Part shown: positions 1-6,258 of the stretch, one piece after another
How positions within the stretch are numbered: the first letter of the stretch is position 1
Layout: the number at the start of each line of letters is the position of its first letter
From: DATJFQ01 sp035495555
GTDB taxonomy: Bacteria; Acidobacteriota; Vicinamibacteria; Vicinamibacterales; 2-12-FULL-66-21
Length of the DNA stretch: 12,484 nucleotides
Direction: 5' to 3'
NCBI GenBank assembly: GCA_035495555.1
Contig: DATJFQ010000032.1
Coordinates: forward strand, 1 to 12,484
The notes under the pieces: model-generated
Told to the model about the DNA's origin: nothing
Database searches by the model: none
What the model saw: the letters and a program-made list of their open reading frames with translations, nothing else
Made by a program: the position numbers and the translations under genes

Positions 1-194
1 ATCGACGGCCGAATCGGACCGAGCGTGTGGGCGAGCACCGGCGATCGGTAGCCGGGAGCGAAGTCCTCCGTCGTCGCGCAGCCGCCCACGATGGGCCGCC
101 GTTCGAGCACGAGTGGCTTCCTGCCCGCTTTCGCGAGGTAAAACGCGGTCACCAGGCCGTTGTGTCCGCCGCCGATGATCACTGAATCGAGCAT
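1..194 (-). CDS. FAD-dependent oxidoreductase, phytoene dehydrogenase/PYROXD2-like (N-terminal 64 codons, cut by window edge)
   Basis: Only the N-terminus is present. It begins MLDSVIIGGGHNGLVTAFYL, a dinucleotide-binding fold with the glycine-rich GxGxxG loop at about residues 8-13. An acidic strand end follows at about residue 33 (VLERR), where FAD ribose is usually bound, and then VGGCATTE, the post-loop motif of the phytoene desaturase/PYROXD2 group. The family oxidises its substrate with FAD; the substrate here cannot be told. It is clearly a paralogue of the minus-strand gene ending at 700, with the same GGGHNGLVTA core and the same VLERR and GG(C/A)A.TE(D/E) spacing, so the two are probably a tandem duplication. 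The ATG at 194-192 is directly preceded, with no gap, by the (RGAAGTC)n repeat array, so no Shine-Dalgarno (SD) sequence is visible. It may be translated from a transcript that reads through the upstream genes. The family is sure, the specific role unknown. Confidence 0.85.
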   Translation of the reverse strand, partial: MLDSVIIGGGHNGLVTAFYLAKAGRKPLVLERRPIVGGCATTEDFAPGYRSPVLAHTLGPIRPS

Positions 195-250
195 AGAAGT
201 CGGAAGTCAGAAGTCGGAAGTCGGAAGTCGGAAGTCGGAAGTCGGAAGTC
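195..250. repeat. Tandem heptad array (RGAAGTC)x8, left arm of the four-helix-bundle cassette
   Basis: Eight uninterrupted 7-bp units read on the plus strand: AGAAGTC, GGAAGTC, AGAAGTC, then five GGAAGTC. The array begins at the base next to the start codon of the minus-strand FAD gene (194) and ends 26 bp from the stop codon of the four-helix-bundle gene. It is followed by AGAACGGA (251-258), which is also matched in inverted form at the other end of the cassette. The period of 7 is not a codon multiple and no ORF uses it. See the right arm at 660-694. Confidence 0.95.
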
Positions 251-258
251 AGAACGGA
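223..258 (+). repeat. Left terminal inverted repeat of the four-helix-bundle cassette
   Basis: Four GGAAGTC heptads followed by AGAACGGA. Read inward, this 36-bp stretch matches the reverse complement of 652-687 at 33 of 36 positions by hand alignment: two heptads perfect, two with one change each (GGGAGTC), and AGAACGGA against AGAATGGA. The shared non-heptad tail AGAAYGGA shows the match is more than two independent simple repeats. Confidence 0.8.
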
Positions 259-275
259 ATGCTGAATCCAGGAGA

Positions 276-656
276 TCACGAAACAGAATTCAGAATCGCT
301 TGAATGTACGCGCCTAGCATGCGCGCGACACGCTCAATTTCTTCAGACGCGGTTTCCTGAGGCAGATAACCAAGGTCTCCGCATAGGATGCAGTAATAGC
401 GCAGCTCCTCGAGCGACCCTTGAGCGACGTTAAGAATGCGTGCCTTATCGGACTTACCGCGCTTCTTAAATGCCTCCGCGATGTTGGCCGGAACGGAAAC
501 GGCCGCCCGCCGCATCTGAGAGGTGAGCCCGAACAGCTCCTCTTTGGGAAGACGCCTGGTTGATTGGTAAACCATCAGCACTAAGGCGTGGCTCTTTTGC
601 CAGAGGTCCAAATCCTTGAAGCCGCGCGCCGGCGCTTTGGCCATGGTCTTCTCCAT
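276..656 (-). CDS. Four helix bundle protein (S23 rRNA-intervening-sequence / Avd-like family)
   Basis: The protein has 126 residues, the usual size for the family. It shows the hallmarks: FKDLDLWQKSHAL at residues 13-25, LPKEELFGLTSQMRRAAVSV at 36-55, PANIAEA at 56-62 (usually PxNIAEG), and GSLEELRYYCILCGDLGYL at 80-98. It is predicted to be an all-helical oligomer. Relatives are encoded in 23S rRNA intervening sequences, and the fold is shared with Avd, the reverse-transcriptase partner in diversity-generating retroelements; most members have no known function. Two starts have similar SD support: the ATG at 656 (GGGAG five bases upstream, inside the inverted repeat) and the ATG at 644 (GGAG six bases upstream). 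The gene fills nearly all the space between two inverted heptad arrays and is visibly more AT-rich than its neighbours, suggesting a horizontally acquired unit. No transposase or reverse transcriptase is nearby. Confidence 0.9.
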   Translation of the reverse strand: MEKTMAKAPARGFKDLDLWQKSHALVLMVYQSTRRLPKEELFGLTSQMRRAAVSVPANIAEAFKKRGKSDKARILNVAQGSLEELRYYCILCGDLGYLPQETASEEIERVARMLGAYIQAILNSVS

Positions 657-687
657 TCTGACTCCCGACTCCCGACTTCCGACTTCC
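652..687 (-). repeat. Right terminal inverted repeat of the four-helix-bundle cassette
   Basis: Inverted partner of 223-258, matching at 33 of 36 positions. It contains the first possible start codon of the four-helix-bundle gene (AGA-ATG-GA at 659-652), so the repeat supplies both a GGGAG SD-like sequence and the ATG. At the other end the corresponding triplet is ACG. Confidence 0.8.
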
Positions 688-694
688 GATTCCT
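660..694. repeat. Tandem heptad array (GACTYCC)x4 plus a degenerate unit, right arm of the cassette
   Basis: On the plus strand the units are GACTCCC, GACTCCC, GACTTCC, GACTTCC and a decayed GATTCCT; on the minus strand these are GGRAGTC. The array is therefore inverted relative to 195-250. Its outer end is 5 bp beyond the stop codon of the FAD oxidoreductase (TAG at 702-700), so the cassette fits tightly between two genes. Confidence 0.93.
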
Positions 695-699
695 GCGCG

Positions 700-2271
700 C
701 TACGTCTCGCGCAGAATCCGCAACGCGGCGTTCCGTCCCGGCGCGCCCATGATGCCGCCGCCGGGATGCGTGGCCGAGCCGCAGACGTACAGGTTCTTCA
801 CCGGCGTCTTGTACTGCGCCCATCCCGGGGCCGGGCGAAGGAAGAACAACTGCTCCAGCGTCAATTCCCCTTGAAAGATGTTGCCCTCGCTCAAGCCCCA
901 CTCACGTTCGAGGTCGAGTGGCGTGACGACCTGCCGGTGCAGGATGATGTCCTTGATATTCGGCGCGTATTCCGCGAGCGTGTTCACCACGGTGTCGCCG
1001 AAGGCGTCCTTCTGTTCGTCCCAGGTGCCGTCCTTGAGGTGATACGGCGCGTACTGCACGAAGCAGGAGATTACGTGTTTTCCCGGCGGCGCCACCGAAG
1101 GATCGGTCAGGCTCGGAATGACCATGTCGATGTACGGCCGTTGCGAGAAGCGCCCGTACTTGGCTTCGTCGTACGCGCGCTCCATATACTCGACGCTCGG
1201 CGAAATCGAGATGGCGCCGCGCAGGTGCGGTCCTTCTCCTGGCAGGCACGTGAAGTTCGGAAGCGCATCGAGCGCCATGTTCACCTTGCCCGACGAGCCG
1301 CGGAACTTGTAGCGGCGGACGTCCTCCATGAAGTCCGCCGGCAGGTGTTCTTCGCCAGTCATCTTGACGAACGTCTGTCGCGGGTCGAGGCTCGACGCGA
1401 TGACGTTCGCGGTGAAATAGTCGCCGTTCTCCAGCACGACGCCGACGGCGGTGCCTTCCTTCACCATGATCTTCGAGACAGCCGTTTCCGTGCGGATTTC
1501 GGCTCCGGCCTCCACCGCCGCCGCGGCGATCGCGTTCGAGATTGCCCCGGTGCCGCCGCGCGACAGTCCCCACGACCGGAACGCTCCGTCGATCTCACCC
1601 ATGTAGTGATGGAGCAGCACGTAGGCGGTCCCCGGCGACCGCACGCCCAGGAACGTCCCGATAATGCCCGACGCCGACATCGTCGCCTTGAGCACGTCGG
1701 TCTCGAACCACTGATCGAGGAAATCGACGGCGCTCATGGTCATGAGCTGCACCTGGTTGTACTTGTCCTCGTCCGAGAGCGACTGAAACCGGCGCCCGAG
1801 AAACAGCAGGTCCATGAGCCCACGCGGGTCGAGCGACGTCGGATCCGGCGGCGTCATGTTGAGAATCGGCTTTACGAACCGCCCCATCTCCACCATCGCC
1901 TTGCCGTACTCCTCGTACGCTTCCGCGTCCACCTTCGAGTGCCGCGCGATTTCCCTCCGCGTCTTCGCGTGATCGTTGACCCGCCACAGGTAGTCGCCGC
2001 TCGGCATCGGCGTGAAGGTGCCGTCGAGCGGCAGGATCTCGAGGCCGTGCCGAGGCAGATCCAGGTCGCGGATGATTTCAGGCCGCAGCAGCGAGACGAC
2101 ATACGAACAGACCGAGTATTTGAATCCGGGGAAGATCTCTTCGGTGACGGCGGCGCCGCCGAGGACGTGACGTCGCTCCAGGACGAGCACCTTCCGTTTC
2201 GCTCGTGCGAGGTAGGCCGCGGTGACCAGACCGTTATGGCCGCCGCCGATGACGATGGCGTCGTAGTGCAT
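700..2271 (-). CDS. FAD-dependent oxidoreductase, phytoene dehydrogenase/PYROXD2-like
   Basis: This is a 523-residue flavoprotein of the phytoene desaturase/PYROXD2 superfamily (COG1233-like), close to the usual full length. It opens MHYDAIVIGGGHNGLVTAAY, an FAD-binding Rossmann fold, followed by VLERR and GGAAVTEE. It closes with NLYVCGSATHPGGGIMGAPG near the C-terminus, the conserved second FAD-contacting segment of the family. It has no signal peptide and is probably cytosolic or peripheral. I chose the ATG at 2271, which places the glycine loop at residue 9; a TTG at 2280 would add three residues. No SD is visible before either. The gene diverges from the GcvT-like gene at 2465, and a paralogue lies downstream beyond the heptad cassette. 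Carotenoid biosynthesis is unlikely because no other crt genes are present. A role in oxidising the substrate of the neighbouring demethylation genes is only inference. Confidence 0.9.
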   Translation of the reverse strand: MHYDAIVIGGGHNGLVTAAYLARAKRKVLVLERRHVLGGAAVTEEIFPGFKYSVCSYVVSLLRPEIIRDLDLPRHGLEILPLDGTFTPMPSGDYLWRVNDHAKTRREIARHSKVDAEAYEEYGKAMVEMGRFVKPILNMTPPDPTSLDPRGLMDLLFLGRRFQSLSDEDKYNQVQLMTMSAVDFLDQWFETDVLKATMSASGIIGTFLGVRSPGTAYVLLHHYMGEIDGAFRSWGLSRGGTGAISNAIAAAAVEAGAEIRTETAVSKIMVKEGTAVGVVLENGDYFTANVIASSLDPRQTFVKMTGEEHLPADFMEDVRRYKFRGSSGKVNMALDALPNFTCLPGEGPHLRGAISISPSVEYMERAYDEAKYGRFSQRPYIDMVIPSLTDPSVAPPGKHVISCFVQYAPYHLKDGTWDEQKDAFGDTVVNTLAEYAPNIKDIILHRQVVTPLDLEREWGLSEGNIFQGELTLEQLFFLRPAPGWAQYKTPVKNLYVCGSATHPGGGIMGAPGRNAALRILRET

Positions 2272-2464
2272 GTGTGTCAATCAAAGACTGCCGAAAGACG
2301 GCTGCCGAAGAGCGGAATGCCAGAAGGTCGGCAGACCACGGCTGAATTGCTCGTGATGCTAGCGGACCGGCGAGAGGCCGGCGGAGCGGGTCTGGTTGCC
2401 CAGCAGCAGCGTGTGCACGAGCAGGTGGGCCGCCGGGCGCATGGTGGCGTCATTATAATGCAGC
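2272..2464. promoter_or_regulatory. Divergent intergenic region between the FAD oxidoreductase and the GcvT-like gene
   Basis: This 193-bp region carries the start signals of two divergent genes. Beside the minus-strand start is a decayed repeat (2286-2299 and 2300-2313, GACTGCCGAAAGAC against GGCTGCCGAAGAGC). In the middle is a small perfect hairpin, CCGGC-GAGAG-GCCGG (2367-2381). At the right edge is a perfect TATAAT box. No ORF in it looks real. Confidence 0.5.
2454..2459 (+). promoter_or_regulatory. -10 box TATAAT implying a leaderless start for the GcvT-like gene
   Basis: A perfect TATAAT ends 5 bp before the ATG at 2465, so transcription would begin at or next to the A of the start codon. 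There is no SD sequence in the preceding bases and no good -35 hexamer at 16-18 bp. Both facts suit a leaderless transcript with a TANNNT-type promoter. Confidence 0.5.
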
Positions 2465-3664
2465 ATGCCGATCGGAACCGCCGTCCACGAACGGACGCTC
2501 GCGCTCTGCGAGAGCCTGAATTATCGCGAGTGGTCAGGCTATTACGCGGTCAGCGCGTACGAGAGTCACCACGAGCACGAGTACAACGCGATACGCAACG
2601 CCTCGGCGCTCATCGACGTCTCGCCGCTCTTCAAGTATCTCGTCACCGGACCTGACGCATCACGGCTCGTCGATCGGCTGATCACCCGCGACGTCTCGAA
2701 GATGGCGGTCGGCCAGGTGTTTTACACCCCATGGTGTGACGAGCACGGGAAGGTCATAGACGATGGGACCGTCTCGAGGCTCGGCGAGCAGACGTTCCGC
2801 TGGACCGCGGCGGATCCGAGCCTCCGCTGGTTCCGGCAGAACGCCGCGGGTCTCCGCGTCGACATCGAAGACATTTCCGAACAGGTCGCAGCGCTCGCGC
2901 TGCAGGGCCCGACGACGGCGCGGCTGTTGCGGAGTGCGGCACAGGCGGATATCGAGCACCTCAAGTACTTCCGGGTGACGAGCGGGACGATTGCCGGTGT
3001 GCCGGTCGACATCTCACGCACCGGCTACACGGGCGATCTTGGCTATGAAGTGTGGATCCCCGCGGAGCGTGCCGTGGACGTGTGGGACGCGCTGATGACG
3101 GCCGGCCGGCCGTTCGACATCAAGCCGGCGGGCATGCTGGCGCTCGACGTCGCGCGCATCGAAGCGGGGCTGCTCCTCATCGAGGTGGATTTCTTCAGCA
3201 GCCGCAAGGCGATGATTGCGCCGCAGAAGTACTCGCCGTACGAGATGGGGCTCGCCCGCCTCGTCGACCTCGATAAGGGACGGTTCGTGGGGCAGCGCGC
3301 GCTCCGCGACGAACACGCGCGCGGCCCGGCCCGACAGATTGTGGGACTCGAAATCGACTGGAACGAAGTCGAGCGCATCTACGAACGCGTCGGTCTTGCG
3401 CCCGCCGTGGCAGCGACCGCCTCGCGCGTCGCCGTTCCCGTCTACAGAAACGGCCGGCAGGTCGGGCGAGCGACGTCGACGACGTGGTCGCCGGTGCTGA
3501 AGCGCATGATCGCGCTCGCCACCCTCGATCGGCCGCACTTCTCGGAAGGCACCCAGCTTCAGATGGAAGTCACGGTTGAGGCCACGCGCCACAAGGTCGG
3601 CGCGAAGGTGGTGAAGACGCCGTTCTTCAATCCACCGCGGAAAACGAAGTTGCCGAATTTCTGA
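2465..3664 (+). CDS. GcvT-like aminomethyltransferase family protein (folate-dependent demethylase/T-protein homologue)
   Basis: A 399-residue standalone member of the glycine-cleavage T-protein/DmdA/LigM fold, which usually passes a one-carbon unit to tetrahydrofolate. The conserved T-protein core is present: DVSPLFKYLVTGPDA at 51-65, GKVIDDGTV at 95-103 containing the aspartate equivalent to GcvT's catalytic Asp, LQGPTT at 146-151, RTGYTGDLGYEVW at 185-197 (folate-site signature), and the C-terminal barrel with RFVGQRAL. It differs from the housekeeping T-protein: no gcvH or gcvP is nearby, and the region from about residue 206 to 250 (RKAMIAPQKYSPYEMGL) resembles the catabolic subfamily. 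It has no fused FAD domain, unlike sarcosine or dimethylglycine dehydrogenases. Its neighbours are a convergent Rieske oxygenase 18 bp downstream and divergent FAD oxidoreductases, so N-, O- or S-demethylation of a small metabolite is a reasonable inference. The substrate is unknown. Confidence 0.88.
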   Translation: MPIGTAVHERTLALCESLNYREWSGYYAVSAYESHHEHEYNAIRNASALIDVSPLFKYLVTGPDASRLVDRLITRDVSKMAVGQVFYTPWCDEHGKVIDDGTVSRLGEQTFRWTAADPSLRWFRQNAAGLRVDIEDISEQVAALALQGPTTARLLRSAAQADIEHLKYFRVTSGTIAGVPVDISRTGYTGDLGYEVWIPAERAVDVWDALMTAGRPFDIKPAGMLALDVARIEAGLLLIEVDFFSSRKAMIAPQKYSPYEMGLARLVDLDKGRFVGQRALRDEHARGPARQIVGLEIDWNEVERIYERVGLAPAVAATASRVAVPVYRNGRQVGRATSTTWSPVLKRMIALATLDRPHFSEGTQLQMEVTVEATRHKVGAKVVKTPFFNPPRKTKLPNF

Positions 3665-3682
3665 AAGACAACGCTCTCGCCG

Positions 3683-4816
3683 TCACCCGCGGGAGGTCTC
3701 GTGAAAATTGACGATGAATCGGTCGAACGCGTAGAGCAGGTCCTCGCGATTCGAATACGGACCCGGAACGTACGCGCGTGAGCTGATGCCGGCCTGCGAC
3801 AGCTCGCATACGTGCCAGTCCTGCCGGTTCGTCAGGTCCCAGAACTCCACGCAATCCGACGGGTCGAAATCCGCGCGCGCCAGCTCCGACGGCTGGAAGT
3901 GCCACTCGCAGACGTTGATCGTGCGGTCGGCGGCAACGGGCCACAGCGTGTGGACCATCATGTAGTCGGGGTGCAGGCTGAGGAGCATGTTGGGGAAGAT
4001 CGCGTAGTAGTAAACGCGGCGGCGATCGTCTTCCGAGAGTCCGGGCAGCAGCTCGCGCCGGCAGGTTCCGTCCCACGTGAGCGTCTGCACGCCCGGGCGC
4101 AAATCCATCCGGCCCCCCATGTACGTCGGGTGCAGCGGTTCGTTTTCACCGCTCAGATAGTGCGACAGCTTGTTGAGCGCCGGGTGCAGGTTGGGGCAGT
4201 GCAGGCACTCGTTGTAGTTCTGGATGATCAATTTCCAGTTCGCCTTCACGTCGTACACGATGCGGCGGCCCAGCCGCAGGTCGGCCATGCGCCAGTCGCG
4301 GAACTTGTCGACCAGCGGTCCGAGCTGTTCGCGAAGCGTCCCCTCGCCCGACAGGTTGAGGAACACGTGGCCGTCCCACTCGTCGGCGTGGACGCGCAGC
4401 AGCGGGTAGTCCTGCTTCCGGAAGTGCGGCACTTCGTCCATGTGCGGCGCGCCGATCAGCCGTCCTTCGAGGTCGTACGTCCACGAGTGATACGGGCACT
4501 GAATGCTGCCGGCGAACTGGCCCGTCGTCTCGGTGCACAACTGCGTGCCGCGATGGCGGCAGACGTTGTGGAAGGCCTGCACGCTCCCATCCGCGCTGCG
4601 CGTCACGATGACGTTGAAGCCGTTCAGCTGTCGGAGCACGTATTGCCCCGGCCGCGCGATTTCGGCCGAGCGACCGGCGCAGAACCACATGCGCCCGAAC
4701 AGACCATCGAGCTCGCGCTCGAAGAGTGCCGCATCGGTGTAGTAGCGCGCCGGCAGCGTCTTCGCGGCTTCCGGCATGACCTCGCGGGCCTTGACGGCAA
4801 TCGTGCTGTCGTCCAT
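3683..4816 (-). CDS. Rieske non-haem iron oxygenase, alpha subunit (GbcA/CntA/choline monooxygenase-like)
   Basis: A 377-residue cytosolic oxygenase. The Rieske [2Fe-2S] motif is C86-x-H88 and C107-x2-H110. The mononuclear iron site lies in QNYNECLHCPNLHP: H206 and H211, with D333 (in RQDWHVCE) as the likely carboxylate ligand. Glu203, three residues before the first His, is where carnitine oxygenase CntA and its relatives have a bridging Glu rather than the Asp of aromatic dioxygenases. This points to quaternary-ammonium or betaine-type substrates (glycine betaine, carnitine, choline and similar), but the exact one is unknown. It needs a ferredoxin/flavin reductase, which is not visible here. 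The start at 4816 aligns well with family N-termini; upstream is a TATCAT box rather than an SD. The gene converges on the GcvT-like gene with 18 bp between stops and diverges from the M14 peptidase. Confidence 0.9.
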   Translation of the reverse strand: MDDSTIAVKAREVMPEAAKTLPARYYTDAALFERELDGLFGRMWFCAGRSAEIARPGQYVLRQLNGFNVIVTRSADGSVQAFHNVCRHRGTQLCTETTGQFAGSIQCPYHSWTYDLEGRLIGAPHMDEVPHFRKQDYPLLRVHADEWDGHVFLNLSGEGTLREQLGPLVDKFRDWRMADLRLGRRIVYDVKANWKLIIQNYNECLHCPNLHPALNKLSHYLSGENEPLHPTYMGGRMDLRPGVQTLTWDGTCRRELLPGLSEDDRRRVYYYAIFPNMLLSLHPDYMMVHTLWPVAADRTINVCEWHFQPSELARADFDPSDCVEFWDLTNRQDWHVCELSQAGISSRAYVPGPYSNREDLLYAFDRFIVNFHETSRG

Positions 4817-4884
4817 GCGGTCTCATGATACAACCCCGCGCGCGGACGGGACCTCGGTGCGCGACTCGTGATAGAAATGCGCGC
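4817..4884. promoter_or_regulatory. Compact divergent promoter between the Rieske oxygenase and the M14 peptidase
   Basis: These 68 bp serve two divergent genes. On the minus strand TATCAT (4830-4825) lies 8 bp before the Rieske ATG. On the plus strand TGaTAGAAA (4869-4877), an extended -10-like sequence, lies 7 bp before the M14 ATG. Neither gene has a clear SD. Both could be transcribed as leaderless or nearly leaderless mRNAs, as with the gene at 2465. Confidence 0.4.
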
Positions 4885-6258
4885 ATGCTTCGCCGTGGTC
4901 GATTCGTGCTGTTCATTCCCTGCGCAATGGCGCTCCTCGCGGCGCGGCCAGCGCAACGTACCCCGACGGAGGTGACGCCGCAGGCGCTCGCGACGATCTG
5001 GGATGCCGAGCACGTCTCGCCACCGCTCCCCCCGTTGCTCGACTACTCGGAAGTGCAGCGCCGACTGCAGGCGATCTCTCGAAAGAATCCCGATCTGTTT
5101 CACGTCGAGTCCGTCGGCCGGTCAGTCGAGGGACGCGACATCGAGCTGGTCACCATCGGACAGGGGTCCAGGCGCATTCTGCTGTGGTCACAGATGCACG
5201 GCGACGAGCCGACGGCAACCGCGGCGCTCTTCGACATCTTCGAGTATCTCGATCGACACCACACCGACGAGAACGTGCGGCGCCTGCTCTCCGAGCTGAC
5301 GCTCTACGTGATACCGATGTTGAATCCCGACGGGGCGGAGCGGTTCCAGCGCCGCAATGCTCAGGGCATCGACATCAATCGGGACGCGCTTCGGCTCCAG
5401 ACGCCTGAAGGGCGCGCGCTCAAAGCCGTCCGGGACCGATTCAATCCGTCCGTCGGGTTCAATCTCCACAACGAGAACTGGCGGACCTCCGTCGGCGATC
5501 CGCCGAAACCCGCGTCGATCTCGCTGCTGTCGGTCGCCTTCAACAAGGACAAAGACGAGAACGCGGGCCGCCGTCTCACGAGGAAGATCTGCGCCGTCAT
5601 TCGCGACGCGCTGGAGCCATTTGCGTCCGGTCAGATCGGCCGCTACGACGACGATTTCGAGGTCCGCGCCTTCGGCGACAACCTGACGCTCTGGGGGACG
5701 CCGGTCGTGTTGATCGAAACCGGCCCGTACCCCTCGGCGGATCCCGACCCGCCGCTCGTACGGATGAACTTCATCGGGATCCTTTCTGCACTTGATGCGC
5801 TCGCAACCGGCCGGGTCGACAAGGCGGATGCATCGCGGTACGAGTCGCTGCCGGTGAACCAGTCCCGGATGCTGACGGCACTCGTTCGGAATGCCACCGT
5901 CGTGAACGGCGCCGGCGTTCCGCCGTTTACCGCCGACATCGGCATCAACGTCAACAGGCGCGTGCGCCTGGTGGACGGCAAGCGAACGCTGGTCCCGATT
6001 GCGACAATCGACGACCTCGGCGACCTGCGCACGTCTGGAGCCCTCCGGACCATCGATGCGACGGGCCTCATCGTCGCACCGCTCTATGATGCGGCCCTCC
6101 GCGAGGGACAGGAGATCACGCTGCCCGATTGGGCATCGGCGATGCGGCCCGCCGGCCCCGTCGTCGCACCCGGCCAGCCAGGCGCGCTCCTGCTGCTCCG
6201 ACAAATCGATGGTGGGCGATATCGGGTGCAGATGGTCTTGACGTTCGAGGAGAGATGA
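4885..6258 (+). CDS. Secreted M14-family zinc metallocarboxypeptidase
   Basis: A 457-residue exported peptidase. The chosen start gives a signal peptide: basic MLRRGR, then the hydrophobic stretch FVLFIPCAMALLAA, with cleavage probably near residue 24. An in-frame ATG at 4825 would bury this signal behind 20 arginine-rich residues and is unlikely. The catalytic domain shows the M14 zinc ligands H105-x2-E108 (MHGDE) and H195 (FNLHNEN), the substrate-binding NRD at 165-167, and the general-base glutamate E278 (VLIETGPYP). About 150 residues follow E278, a C-terminal extension I cannot assign. M14 enzymes remove C-terminal residues from peptides. The stop codon overlaps the start of the next gene (ATGA), so the two are translationally coupled. 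The next gene is a prolidase-type amidohydrolase, suggesting joint breakdown of peptides in the periplasm or outside the cell. Confidence 0.88.
   Translation: MLRRGRFVLFIPCAMALLAARPAQRTPTEVTPQALATIWDAEHVSPPLPPLLDYSEVQRRLQAISRKNPDLFHVESVGRSVEGRDIELVTIGQGSRRILLWSQMHGDEPTATAALFDIFEYLDRHHTDENVRRLLSELTLYVIPMLNPDGAERFQRRNAQGIDINRDALRLQTPEGRALKAVRDRFNPSVGFNLHNENWRTSVGDPPKPASISLLSVAFNKDKDENAGRRLTRKICAVIRDALEPFASGQIGRYDDDFEVRAFGDNLTLWGTPVVLIETGPYPSADPDPPLVRMNFIGILSALDALATGRVDKADASRYESLPVNQSRMLTALVRNATVVNGAGVPPFTADIGINVNRRVRLVDGKRTLVPIATIDDLGDLRTSGALRTIDATGLIVAPLYDAALREGQEITLPDWASAMRPAGPVVAPGQPGALLLLRQIDGGRYRVQMVLTFEER

Larger units (their letters stand above)
195..694 (-). mobile_element. Putative ~500 bp cassette: four-helix-bundle gene bounded by inverted heptad arrays
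   Basis: This composite is inferred from three visible facts: inverted heptad arrays at both ends with a shared AGAAYGGA inner tail, a single gene filling the interior, and an interior more AT-rich than the surrounding DNA. It lies exactly between the stop codon of one FAD oxidoreductase gene and the start codon of its paralogue. It encodes no recombinase, so movement would have to be in trans. I see no clear target-site duplication beside the arrays. It could instead be a resident gene whose flanks accumulated simple repeats. Confidence 0.5.

Noticed and set aside
195..250. Possible CRISPR array
   Set aside because: The units are 7 bp and directly abutting, with no spacers and no cas genes.
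185..705. Target-site duplication around the cassette
   Set aside because: The bases outside the two arrays (ending GAGCAT on the left, starting TGCGCGC on the right) do not match, so transposition is not demonstrated.
616..2655. A 679-codon plus-strand ORF across the FAD oxidoreductase gene
   Set aside because: It is antisense to a well-supported flavoprotein and its translation is Arg/His/Val-rich low-complexity sequence without domains, a typical shadow at high GC.
6129..6254. N-terminal extension of the prolidase-type amidohydrolase
   Set aside because: It overlaps the M14 coding region, is Arg/Pro-rich, and would bury the clear signal peptide that begins at the ATG at 6255.
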